Below, piece by piece: positions 24,243 through 36,600 of a stretch of 64,000 nucleotides of DNA. The stretch spans positions 744,001-808,000 of the forward strand of contig NC_018393.1 of NCBI RefSeq assembly GCF_000208865.1. The letters are read 5' to 3'. This DNA comes from Neospora caninum Liverpool (taxonomy: Eukaryota > Apicomplexa > Conoidasida > Eucoccidiorida > Sarcocystidae). A program made the position numbers and the translations under genes. The first letter of the stretch is position 1. Each line of letters starts with the position of its first letter. The notes beneath the pieces were generated by a model. The model did not search any database, had not been told where the DNA came from, and was given only the letters and a program-made list of their open reading frames with translations.

Positions 24243-27200
24243 CGTCTCCAGATCTTCCCCCGAGAGAAAGGCTGCGGAGACAACCAGAAACGGGGGCGCC
24301 AGGCGCCATGGCGGGAGAGACGCGACAGTGAGCGGAGACGCGGAGGAGTCAGCAGAGAAGCGCGAAAGAACGGCGACGAAGAATGGAGAGAGGCAAACAC
24401 ACGTAGCGAGGAGCGACGTAAGCGAAGAACACAGAAGAAGAAAAACACAAGGTGGAAAAGCCTCGCGCTCGCCGATGTCTTGCGTTTGTTCGTCCCCTTT
24501 CGAGGCAGGGCTGTCTCGGCTTTTCTCACCGCCACGCAAGTCGAGATCTGTTTGGACCCGCCAAGAAGAGAAAACACATTGAGAGATCAAAAAAATTTAA
24601 AAGAGCACAGAACGCCAGAAGACGATCTTGCGCCTCGGCGTTTTGTCTTGCCCAGTTGAGCCGAGAATGTTTTTGATGTGCATGCGCATGCGTGTGTAGA
24701 TGCAGGCCTGGGTCGCGCTACGGCGACACCAGCTTGTCCAGGTCTTTCCCGAGCTAGAGAGAAGGAAGGAACCTCCGAGACAAATTAATCGTCTATTTTC
24801 TCGGCCACATTTTGAAGGGTGGAACGATCGGGGGCTGATGTGCGGTAGAAAGCTTGTGCGTTGTTGTCACCAATGTCCTCGTCGTCAAGACTGGCCAGGA
24901 GACACAGCCCTTTTTGTGGCTGCATGCGCCAGGAGTAAATCCGCACACGCGAAACAGGCCTGGCTCCACTCTGTTCTCGTTTCGCGGGAAAAAGCATTCT
25001 GTTTGGTTTTTCCCTCAGCATTCATGCAATAACAGAAACAGCAAAACAACCACGCGGAGTGTGTAGGCCGCTGCCCCAGTTCAGTTTTGCGCGGCAATGT
25101 GTACGCAGGTATAATATACCGGCATCTGCATGAATAATTATATATATGTGCATCTATACATGTATTTGTATGTGCAAGCGTCTATACACACATAGACGAG
25201 ACACGGCTTGTAGATAAGTTCGCGTCACGAATCCAGAGTAAAGAAGACGAATCCTAGACTTTCCGGAGGTGCCGAACTTCGGTTAACGGACACAGGTCTC
25301 ACACCCGCAAGACCGCCAACTTTGCGTTGAGAGAAACGTGCTTTTTTACCGAGAGTTCCGACGTGAAATCGAGCTCAGCTGCTGGGCTGTTGTTCAGAGA
25401 GCTGCTTCTAGAAGGGCCAACTGTGTCCCGTCTGTAAAAGCTTCATTTTGATTGTCAACTGCCAGGCTGCGTGTTTAGGCTCTGGGGTCGACTAGAGCGT
25501 CGCCGCAAGACCTCGACGTTTTCCCCGCGTGCCGCTCGAAAGGATCGAGTGGACCGCCTGAACTGGGCGGACTGCCTAGGTTTCCAGCCTTTGAGAAAAC
25601 GACTGGAAGACATATTCTACGGTGTTAAAAGTAATACCACCCAAAACGGGTGGTTTGTTAGTATTTATGCCATCAACATGTCAGTAAATTATGAATATCG
25701 AGCATCTCCAGCGAGGCGAAACGCGTCAGGAAAAATTCCTGGGTAACCCCTACCCCGCGGTGGGACTTAGAGAGCGCAAGGCAGTCGTCTCCTCGATGAG
25801 TGAACCGGCAAGAAAGTGCCGATAAAAAAAGCAACCTGAATAGAGGGCCCCCACTTGGTGAGACACTGTGTTTACGAAGAGATGCTGTCAGGTGCACAGA
25901 CAGGTGTGCCTCACTGGGCATCGTGTACTTCCCCCATAGAGAACTTGGTTGTCTGTATCTCATAAAGCTGGAGTCGTCTTCAGTATCCTAGGAACTAGAA
26001 TGTGTCTGTTTTTCGATGTTACTTATACAGTAGGCCCCGGTGAGGTGGCCTTGGAGAAGCCTTCTGAGGCTGCGACAACAGGGGAACAGGGAGAACACAG
26101 ACACCTGGAGATGGACCCGATCGTGGGATAGGGGGGGAGAGGGCCGTTGCCACGCCGCGAGCGAAGCCTTTCGGGTTTTCTGCCTTATGTCGTTCCGGGA
26201 AGAACACGGTATCTGACGCAACGGACCCATGAAAGGGTGTCTTTCGGTCGCTGCCTGTTGGCGTTGCGATACGGAGCGAATATATGCCCTCACATCGCCG
26301 GTGATCTAAGGGATCGCGCGGGGGGGGGGGGCGCAGGATCAAAACGGCTTCTCTCCCGATTAACGAGCCGCGAGGGCAGTCCTTTTCTTTTCAGCGAACG
26401 CGCCTTTCTCAACTTAGATAAGATACGCATTCGTCCGGGAAAAAGGAAATGCCGGCGCACCGTTCTGGCTCGCCTACGGCAATGGAATGCAGGGCGCCAA
26501 CAGAAAAGACAGGCTCATCGAGGGCGAAAAGACAGCATACTTTGACGAAAGACGCGTTTTCTGTTCAACGACTCCTCACCTGCGGCGGCTACAGGGAAGC
26601 ACCAACCCCTGTCCACGCAGTCGAGGGTCTGACCCTTCATTTTTACGGTGGCTTCTTAAAACTGCATGAACCGGTCACGAAAAAAAAACCGTCCAGGATG
26701 TTCACGTGTGCTAGACGGCTGTAAGAAGGCCTGAGTTTTTGGGCGAATTCCAGATTCGCCCGCTGGCATAGAAGGTGGGTGCTCAGCAGCCCCCGGTCTG
26801 GGCACGAGGAACCTGTTAGTGCGCAATGCAGCTAGGATGCGTGTGTCTGTGTATTGCTATCCCTGTAGCTCTACGGAGCAAATACAGGAGGGGCGTCTTG
26901 AAGCATGCGACAGATGGGGTTGGTCTCCAAGGCACACTCATGCGACGACTGTTGACTGAGAGTACCGACAGGGAGAGTCAACCAGAAATGATGTTTCTTT
27001 TCTGGTCCGTGTGGCGAAAACCCGGGTCTTGCGGACCCTACGACGCTCCGTGATGCGAAGATTTTAGCAGGCGGCGCACAACACGTAAGCGCCCGAATCG
27101 AGTCGCGTGCATTCCCTACGGTGTTAGTGAAGGTGCCCGGGACGGGTGCGAATTTGGAATCCTCAGTTTCGCCTCTCTTTCCGCTTCTCTATATCGACGT

Positions 27201-29273
27201 ACCCAACACAGCTGTCTCGTGGCACCGTTTGGAGGAGTGAAAAGCGCAAAATTTCGTGAAGAGCCGGCCAGAAACTACGAACAGAGGCTCCATCCCAGGT
27301 TGCTGCCGCAGTGCCAAAGAGTTGTGCGACGGCTGCTGGCGGATACCAGAACGCCGAGAATTTTGAAAAGCACGAGAAAAACCGTCCAAAATCCACACTC
27401 AATCCTGCGATATGTAGACACACCCGACTCTCCCTTTGCCACAAACAACAGCGAACGAGACCGTCTCAGTTCGCCTCTATCAAAGTTCTTCTGTCGGCAC
27501 TCGCTCTTTAAGAGACTCCCGTCAGCACCTGCAAGGGGACCAGAAGTTTGGGGAACGGCTGAAAGGAGCATCGTTCTCTCGACTGACGAGTCGCTGGCTC
27601 TGGGCCTTGTTCCGATCTGTGTGCATGCAACGTTGAGTTGTTGAGTGCGCATCTCAACGGCGAATCTACGGTAGCACGGCGAGCTTCTGGTCGTCAAAGT
27701 CCATCCCGTCCTACTGGAAGAACCGGGTGTCCTCTTTCTTCCTTTAAAACAGAGTTGTCTTCACCTGCGGCTCCTGGTGTGACGGATTTCCTGTAGAGAA
27801 AGCGTGGCATTTGCTCGCTTGTCCCGGCACAGCGGCCTCGTCCACGGTTGCCTATTGCATGCGGACAGCGACAACGCAACCGCCTGGGCCGTGGTCGAGC
27901 GTTACCCCAGCCAGCGAGTCTTTCTGTGAATTCTGCGAGCGTTGACCAGCTCTTCGTACCGTAAAAAGACCGAACAGTACTTTTGCGGCCGCAATCCGAT
28001 TTTCACCTGCGGTTTCTCTCCATTTCTATCGAATTCTCCTCAAGAGCCACGTACTCGGGCGGGTCTCCCTACCGCGGCTCCGTCGTTTCATTGCGCGAGT
28101 CTTCCTCGTGTGTGCTTCTCACCAGGCCAGCAGAATGGAGAACAACTCACTCTCCTAAGAAAGACAACAGAGTAGCAGTTCGTGCAGCAAGTGCAGGCTT
28201 CCATTTACGTACGTCTCTTTCTCTTCGTGGCAATCTTGGCGCTCTCCTGGCAGGCCAAAACGGTCCCTGCTGGGCGCATCCGAGCTGCTGGCGTTCGGCG
28301 TTTTGGCGGCTCTTCGTTTTTTTGTCGTGCTTCCTCTCTTCTTTTCCCATTCGAGCGTGCATGAGGCAGATCTACAGCGAGAGGTCCTAGCCCTTCAGCG
28401 CGTTTATTCGCGTCAACACGCTGGTGTGCCGAGGAATAGATGCGCTGCGGCCGTCGACCGCCCCGCATCTGCGTGGTGAATGTACACCGTAAGTTTCACC
28501 GTTGCGTGGTCTTCATGGCCGAGACGAACTCGGCCGCTGATGTTACGCTCTTGGCCCTCAGACGATATCACGCAGATGGCAGGAATGCCGCGTGGCTTTT
28601 ATGTCCCGTATCTTCTCTGCCCGGGTCTCCCGTGAGGAATTCGGGGCGTCTGGAAGACGTTCTGGGGGGAGAGAGACTTCCTGCGATTCTTGCACGGACA
28701 ACCCTTTGAGGCCAGGCCTTACTCGTGCTTGCCTGTCACTGGGAAGTTCTGCGCAGATTCCAGTTATGTCCATCGATATCACAGGCCTCCGAGTCAATTT
28801 TCCACTCCAGATTTTTGCCACGGTTGTCTCTCCGCTTCCTCGCGCTTCGTCGTTCCCCACTGTTGTTCGCAGTTTTCTTCCTTTTCATCACTGACAAGGT
28901 GACGCTCCGTTTTCCCGGGAAGGCCGTTCAGAAGGGTTAAGAGGCGAAGGCTGTCGCGCCTGTGTCAGGAGAGGGACGGCGCGACAGAGACGCGCAGGTC
29001 TATCCAGGTGGATTCATTTGACGAAAAAAAAGCGTCTCCACAGAGCGGGGGCTGTGCTGCGTATCGACCGGAAAGCGGGAGACCGCTGTCGCCTTCGTGA
29101 TGGCCATGACTTGATCCGTGGTCTGGTCGTTCGCCGGCCATAACAGCGTTGTCTTCTGTAGAAAGAATCGTCTTTTCGACTTCTTCCTCTTGTACCTGCC
29201 GCCTCTTTCCGTCCGTTTGTTCACTATAGTCACGCGAAGCGGCGAGAAATGAGTTTTTCAGGCGGTTGATACG
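24243..29273. other. 5-kb divergent intergenic region
   Basis: Separates the minus-strand PPR-like gene from the plus-strand RING gene and should hold both promoters. Reading both strands I find only short frames without domains or paired splice sites. Composition is mixed and less CT-biased than the gene bodies. A 12-G run sits at 26320-26331. The length is large next to the 1-2 kb gaps nearby, so an unrecognised small or non-coding gene is possible. Confidence 0.5.
26320..26331. repeat. G homopolymer (12 G)
   Basis: Twelve consecutive G residues in the divergent intergenic region. Confidence 0.85.
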
Positions 29274-32200
29274 ATGGAGAGGACCTCCCGTCAGCAGGCT
29301 TCTTCTTCCGTGTCGCGTCCTCCCTTCGCCGGAGAACCGTCGATGCGCTGTTCTCCCCTTTCCTCTCCTGAAGACGCTTCTGCGCCTTCCAGCGAACCAC
29401 CTGCAGAGGACGCGAGCTCGCCTTCCGCGGCGCACTCTCTCGACATGGCGTCTGCGCCCGTGTCGCTCTCCGTGTCGGGAGAGCAAAAGTTTGCTTCTTG
29501 TCCCTCTGCCTCTTCTCCAGGTGAGAAGGTGCCTTCTTCTGATTCACACTCGTCTTCGATGAGAGAGGTTCGCGGCGTGTCTGCCAAGCCCTTAGAAGGC
29601 GAGGGGGGTTCTCTGCCGGCTCCGTCGCCGGAAACTGGGGGAGGGCGGTGGGCAGAGCATGAGGACGAAGAGCGGAGGAAAGAAGAGGGGCGCGAGAACG
29701 GAGGAGAAACAGAAGAGCGGAGGCAGGGACAAGACAGAGAGACAGAGGAAGCAGACCCGACAGGATACGAGGAACAGACGAGGGACAGAGAAGACAGCGG
29801 TGGACGCAACGCACGGAAGCATGAAGGAAAGGATGAAGCAGGGAACCAAGAGATAGGAAAAGATGAAGGGGAAGAGGGTGAAGAAGCGGCTGCGAGGGAA
29901 TCCTGTCCCCGAGAGCCGGAGAAGGAAGCAGGGGAAGAGGGAGGACAAGAGAGGGGAGAGGAGACAACCTCTGCTGAAGGTTCGTCCGAGGCAGCAAGAG
30001 AAGTAAGACCCCAGAGCGAAGTGAGCGCTGCAGAGAGCGCCTTCTCCCGTTCTAGCGCGTACAGCATTGTCTATCCAGGACGATCCAGTCGAACTGGCCG
30101 AACAGCGGGAGAGATGCGGAACAGGACCGGCTGCAACTCCGCCACTACCACCACGTCGTCTTCCTCATCGTCCTCGGCATCTTCACGCAGTCGCGGAGAT
30201 GAAAATACCCGATTCGAATGCAATATTTGCTTCGACGAGGCGACAGATCCTGTGGTTACTCGATGTGGACACCTGGTAAGGGACTTCGAGTCGCGAGACC
30301 GACCACATCTCGGGTGTACATGCAGCGTGCCAGCAGGGTGGGCTGTACACGCAACCTAGACGACTTGCGTATAGGCATGCGTTCACCCCTCACTGTTGAG
30401 CTGCGGAGTGGTCAGGCGACGGGTTCGGCATGTGGCTAGCGAAACGAGACACCGCCGGATTCTAGAGCGTGTCAGGTCCTCCGGAGCCTTTTCGGCTTCT
30501 AATGGAACTGCACATTTCAATGGCCTGTCCCTGTGTCGCCTACGGCCCTGGGCGAATGGGGACGAAGACTGCCCGCACGTTTTTACCCCTCTCGACCCAG
30601 CGAGCTTTCTCTGCTCGACTGCAAGTGCCTTTTTCCGGGAATGGGGTTCGCTGTGTGTGTTTTAGCCCTCCTCAAGTGCGCGTGCGACACAAGTTAGGCA
30701 GGATTTCCTCCCCTGTCCTCTCTTCCTCTCTGTTTTGCCTGCAGTTCTGCTGGCAGTGTCTGCACTCCTGGCTCCGACGAGGAGCCAGCGAGTGTCCTGT
30801 GTGCAAGGGCCACACGACGACTAGCAACGTCATCCCCATTTACGGCCGGGGCGCTGAAAAGCATCCCCGCGATGCGCCGGATAAAGGCGAGACTGCGTAA
30901 GTTTCACAGTCGGGGGTGTCCGTGGCGGGGCCCGAGCCCAAAGACATTGGAGCATTGAGGCGGAAATCGGGGTCTTGAATTCGCTTTTCCGCACATGGCT
31001 CGGGCGACGAAACGCCGCAAATGGCGTTTTCTCCATAAGGCTCGAGTTTTACACGCGGGGACTCCGCATACACCGATGCGTCTTCTACGAGGGTCCACAC
31101 GTGTTGTCGGCTGTATGTACACCGTTCGGAAGACGCGCCCTGGCGAATATCTCCTCTCTTCCGCACCCCGTGCGCCGCGCCGGGATGCGGGTGTTTCCTT
31201 GTGTGTTTCTGTTTGGCACGCGAAGGTGGACGAACCCGCGCGGTGGTGCTAAGTATCCATGTCTGAATGAGGTCGTCAAAACAGCGTCCATGGTACAGCT
31301 GGTGTTTGTCTCCGCGCGTCGCTGGACGGGAGGTTCTTTCTGACGCTGCAGATTTGCACTGGCCAACTTCCTGCCGGTCCGCAAATAGTGGGGCGTTTCG
31401 CCTCTTTGATTCAACGCATCGGGGAGCTGTCCGGTTCCTTTCTGTGTGTGCAGCGCAGGCAGGATCCCCGAGAGGCCGCGGGCGGAACGGCCGGAGCCTG
31501 GGCCGCAAAGCCAGTCGAGTGTCAGGTTCGGGGTGAGGGCCCGCAGATCTGGAGACGAACACCCGCTTTTGCGAAGAGCAGAAAAGAGACTAGTCTTCCT
31601 CGCTCTGTTCCCACGTCCGGACACCGGACACTGAAAGCGGCTGCCTTTCGTGCAAGTGCTTCGATCGTCAGCTGAGCCAGGCGCGTCACTCGTTTCATAT
31701 CACCTCAAGTTCCCTTGTTTCTTGTAGCCCGGCGACACCAAAGACAAGCGTTGTTTCGGCAGCGGGCGGGATTCGGTTTTCGTGTGTCCGTGCACCTGGG
31801 GTTTCGCGGTGAGTGTTTCACTGGCGTTTTTTGCCGTGTTCTGTGCCCTGGTTCGGTTCTTCAGGGCGGAACTGGCGGTGCGAGTTTGTCGTTTGGTTTG
31901 TTTCCTTTCTTCGGCCTCGGAGTGACGTGGGGAGGCGGAGCCGTCAACACAGGCTTCTCCACCTCCGCGTCCTCAGCCTTCGACTGGCTGTTCTTTCCGC
32001 CTGGCGCACATCGGCGGCGTCCGGGGGTTCATCGTCCAGACCAAGTTCTCACAGGTAACGTCACGCAGCGAGAGAAGGGAGGAAATAGGTGTCTCAGCGC
32101 TTGTGGTACGCTTTCCGAAGGAGCAGTCGGCATATGCAGTGCGATTTCGCCATCCTTGTCGAACACACAGCCTTGCTGAATCAGACCAGGGGGATTTCGG

Positions 32201-32517
32201 CTGTTTACATCCACGTGTACAGCTCTCGCCTTAGAGAGGTTGAATGCCAGTGCTACCGCTTTTCGGGGATGTCTCCGTCCCGTCTTTCACCGCTCAAAGT
32301 TGCTTTCTTGAGGAAGGCAGCCGTACGGCCTAGAGATGTGGGCACGAAATTTTCTTCGGTTCCCTGTGGACGTGTGCTGTTTGGTCTCATTGCGCGATGC
32401 TTTTTTTCTGCGGGATCTGTCGGAATGTGCTCTTCAGAGGAACAGCAGCGCATGCAGTCTCTCGGCTTCCTCCTCCTGGCCTTTTGTTTCGTGTTGTATA
32501 TCATTTTTATTGCCTAG
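29274..32517 (+). CDS. RNF5/RNF185-like membrane-anchored RING E3 ubiquitin ligase
   Basis: Predicted E3 ubiquitin ligase of the RNF5/RNF185 family, which sits in the ER membrane and acts in ER-associated degradation. Exons: 29274-30275, 30745-30896, 31454-31532, possibly 31728-31808, 31865-32054, 32438-32517; about 500 or 527 residues depending on the fourth exon, which is in phase but not clearly family-like. A C3HC4 RING is complete at C316, C319, C331, H333, C336, C339, C351, C354, split by the first intron. It is followed by the family's VIPIYGRG and a PERPRAERPEP segment, a Gly/Phe-rich linker (SLSFGLFPFFGLG) and a C-terminal membrane helix (LGFLLLAFCFVLYIIFIA). The first 310 residues are a Ser- then Glu/Arg-rich extension absent from human RNF5 (about 180 aa). 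The start has A at -3 and G at +4. Confidence 0.85.
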
Positions 32518-33677
32518 GACGACCGAGTTCAATTCGCAGTCCCTGTTCTATCGCAGAAGGTTTCTCGCCATTGCCTCCATTGCCCCCGACCACGAGCAAA
32601 ACGCCTGCGCAGTTGTGTCAGGATCGTGAAACGGGGATTCGACAGATCCCAAAACGGAGGAGTCGGACAGGGAACGGGGGGGTCTCGTGGGCTTCACGCA
32701 TTTTCGAGAGGGGGGAAGAAGCAGCTTCTAATGAAAGGTGCTGCTGTTGCACTCGGGGTTTTCGCGTCTCGCTGCTAGACTCAACTAGGGGCCTTTGAAG
32801 TGCGTAGCTGTTCCCGTCCGTTTCGCGCTGCCACTGGGTAGCTTGTTCCAGGGTACGCAATGTGTGATGCACGGAAACCGGTGAGATGCTTTGCTTTGCA
32901 ACAGCAAACGGATACATAGATCTTCCTGCACTGAACACCACGCGTCAGTGTGTCACTGCCATGTGTCATGTCAAGCGTGCGCGCGCGGGTCAAACGAGGT
33001 CTGAGCTTTCTGCTAGACTTGAGAAGTGCGGAACTGCTCGATGTGGCGATTGGTTCTCGATAAGATGGGAAAGAGGGACCGGCAAAACTTCCACCATCAG
33101 AGGGAACTCTGGAGAGGTCCTCTTGCCGCGCGGTGCTCGGCAGTGGCGGGGCGCGTCACGAGTGTAGCAGAAATTCCCTACACGGCAGTTCTGTGTATGC
33201 GAGCTGAAAGGCAGGTTCTTCAACCAGCTGATACACACTGCGCAAGCAAGGATAACTCAGGGATTCCGTTTTCTCCTCCCTTTTCTGGTTGTTTTCCAAG
33301 CCCAGAGGCTTTAGGTCGACCGGCCAGAATCCACCTCCTCTGTAGAGCCAGTGGCAGGCAAAGAAGTAGTGCAGTTAGGCAGCGATCCACGATTGCGAAA
33401 AGGCAGGAACCAGGCGGTGGTCAGAGCTCTGGAAGTCCCCTTCCATGGAGAAGCATCAAACTGTGCACGCGTCGTAATGTGTACAGCTAGAAGGCATTCA
33501 GCGACGTCCGGGGAAACGCTAAGAAGTTGCCTCTACACGGACATCGAGAGCACCGTTTTGCCTTCATCTCGGTTCCACTGAATTTAACTGAATGCTTTGC
33601 GCGTTGCACGCGGACGGTTGCCTCATGACGCAGAACTCAAAATGACGCCCAAGCAAGATAAACGTACACATTGGGTG
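32518..33677. other. Convergent intergenic region
   Basis: About 1.2 kb between the stop codons of two convergent genes (RING ligase on plus, coiled-coil gene on minus). Presumably two 3' untranslated regions. No coding signal seen. Confidence 0.6.
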
Positions 33678-36600
33678 TTATGTGCGCATCCACGGCCCCG
33701 CTTTCCGAGGACGATGGGTTGCGCCGCCGGCCGATTTGGAGGGTTTTTGCACACAGAGGGGCGACTGCTTTGTTTGTGTCGAGTCCTGCGGTGGAGCACT
33801 GGGCAACGTGAACCGCGTGGTTTCTTCTTCAATTGAAATCTGACACGGGTCGAGAATGTCTTCTCTCTGCTTCCGGAGCATGTCGCGTAAGTGTTCAACC
33901 TGGGAGGAACAGCGTGTGGTAAGGAAAACGCCAATGGAGTCGTCCACGAAGATACACAACAGCAAGGTATCTTGTATCCTTTTCGGTCGCCGACCAGTGA
34001 TCGCCATTCCCGAGTGCCATGGTCCACCGGCGCAAGTTGGAGTCGTCGTACCTTCGTTTCGAGGGCAGTCGTCTCTTCTCGTAGCTCTCGAATTGTTTCG
34101 TCCTTGGCCCACAGAGCCTGCTTCACCTTTGCTTCGATGGTTTCGAGTTGTAACTCGTTGTCGTGCCTGCTCTTTTCGGCGGCCTGCTGAGACTCCGAGA
34201 CTTTCTTCGAAAGGTCCAGCACCTGTTTGTCGCGTGACTGCAGTTTTGCAGCAAACATCTGCAAAGAGCACACCAAGGCAAAAGCGTGCAGTTCAAGACT
34301 TTTCCCCTCGCCATCCCTCTCTGTTGCTGATGGTGCCCATGTGGCGAAGCTTTAATTACGCAGAGCAGGAGCTTTGTCCGTGCCGTTCGGTTCAAGCTCT
34401 GGGAGATGTTTCGTTTAGTCTCCACTGTTCTTTTCCTCGACGATTACCTCTTCCTGATCTTCAATGACCGACTTCCACTTCCGAGCCTCGTCTTCCTTCT
34501 CCTCAAGCAACGCCTGGGGGGGGGGGGGGGGGGGGAAAAGAAAATCGAGTGACTGGATTTAAAAGTCGGCGCTTTGTCTCTCGGGGAGGAGACGATAAGG
34601 CTGCGGCGCTGAACAGGATCGTTTGAGTTTTCTGTAAGTTCGTCTTCACCACGATGAGACAAACCGAGTGGATATTTGTTCGGCCATGCCAGAGAAAATT
34701 GGGGTATCTATGACAAGGCGAAACCCACTTTTATCAGCCCACGAGAATGCCCAGCAGTCGACGCTGCGACGCGTCGACTCGCGCAGTCAGGGTTGTCTAC
34801 AGGCGAGTTTATTACTGTCTTACAAACACCAGACGGTTTGCCAGAAAAACAGAACTTTCACCTGGTTCTGCTGTCTCCGCTCTTCAAGCTTGGCTTCGTA
34901 CTCGATGATTTTTGCTTGTCTCTCCGAGTTGGTGAATTCAAGATCCGCGATGCGCTTTTCTGCAGCCTCAACCTCCAACTCTTTCAGCTGTCAACGACGG
35001 AGGCGAAAGACGGCAAAACATCTGACATTCCAAGGTCCACGGGCTCTCGAAATCTTGCGTTAGACTGGCCACACCCATGAAACACTCTTGCTTTTCTGCG
35101 TTCATCGGGTGATCGACTGCTGGAGGCCACGCTTGCAAGTTTGAAGCCCTCGTTTCAACCCCGTTTCACGTCTTCCAGCGACAGGCAAGACGAGGTAAAC
35201 ACCACTGTTTTTTTCGCCGTTGTGTCTATTTAGCAGCAGAAGCAATATAAAAGGGTGTACCGCAAACTTGCTGGACCCTACTTTCAGAGACTCGACGAGT
35301 TTCGCGTTCTTTTCCAAGGCTTCTTTCAACTGTGCAGATGCTTCGGCGCGTGCGCTGCGAGCAACTTCGTCGATTCTCCGCCGGTGCTGTTGCTGAATCT
35401 CCAACTGCTCTCTTCCCATCTTCTCGATGACTGCATCCAGCTTTCTGCAGTCGAAGCATCACCCACACTGTTAGATGCAGATTTTCGAAATTCCATTCAC
35501 GAGGAATGCTAGCAAAGACGTGGAGGTGGCGAGGAAGACGACTCGCACATACGCGTATGTGTATATATATATATATATATACATTAATATATATACAAAT
35601 ATGTATACCAAGTAGTCCTTTTCCTCGGAGTGCGATCAAAGACCTGGTTGCGTTTAAGGCTTTCATATCGTAAGAGCACGCGATGCATCCGAGTGTTACA
35701 ACGTTGCTAGTGCATGTAAACCCGCGTCCAGTTCAAGGGGCGTTGACTGGATCTTCGGTGTAAACTTTTCACTATCTTAGAGGTCTAGTCCGCTAGCGAA
35801 GCGTTATATGGTGAAGAATTCCCATTTTTTCGGACATCCCGGTCTGACTTCCTGCGGCTACTCGTTTGACCTGAGCTGTGTGCCGAGCTACAGATCGGGG
35901 AACCTTCACGACAGATTAACTACGTCAGTGTGCAAAGCCATTTCCTCACGGCTGTGAAATCGCCTGTTGGACGGAAAGCTACCTGTCACGCTCCTCCAAC
36001 AACTCCTCCTTCACCTTTTCCAGTTTCTTCTGAGTTTCACGTTCGACCTCGTGCGCAAGCTTGTCTCGCCACTCTGCCTCCTTCGCTTCCAGTTCGTGGC
36101 GCACCCTCTCCAGCTCCTCTGCATGCTGTTGTCGCAGGGCATCAATTTCACGTGCCACTTGCTCGAGTTTCTCGTTTGCGCGGTTCTTTTCCTGCTCAAT
36201 CGCTGCCCTGAAACGCACAGCAGAAAAGGCTTTGAACTCGATCGGTTGGGGATTACCATGGTCGCGCGTTTGACCCTCTCGAAGCACTGTCTGGGGAATT
36301 TGAAGCGATAAGGAGGCATACGATGCAGGCAAGGGTTGAGTTCAAGGGCGTTTCGCTCTTCACTCTTCATCAGCGAAGCGCCCTTAGCGGTCTCTTGAAG
36401 CCGCGTGCGGAGTGCGGCCGCCGGTACGCCTGCGCGGTGTGACGCCTGACGAGCTGTTCTCTGCAGTTCTCTCTGTGCCTTCTCTTCTGTTTTGGAGTCC
36501 ATTCGCTTCCCCAGCATCGCTCAGACGTGAGGGCTGGAGTGCCTCCATCTATCTCGGACGACGCCGTCGAAAATAAGGTGCAAAGGTATGTGCATGCACG

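Noticed and set aside
28182..28364. Short frame with a signal-peptide-like start (RLFLFVAILALSW)
   Set aside because: Only 60 codons, starts at a non-ATG codon, no in-phase downstream exon found and no family likeness.
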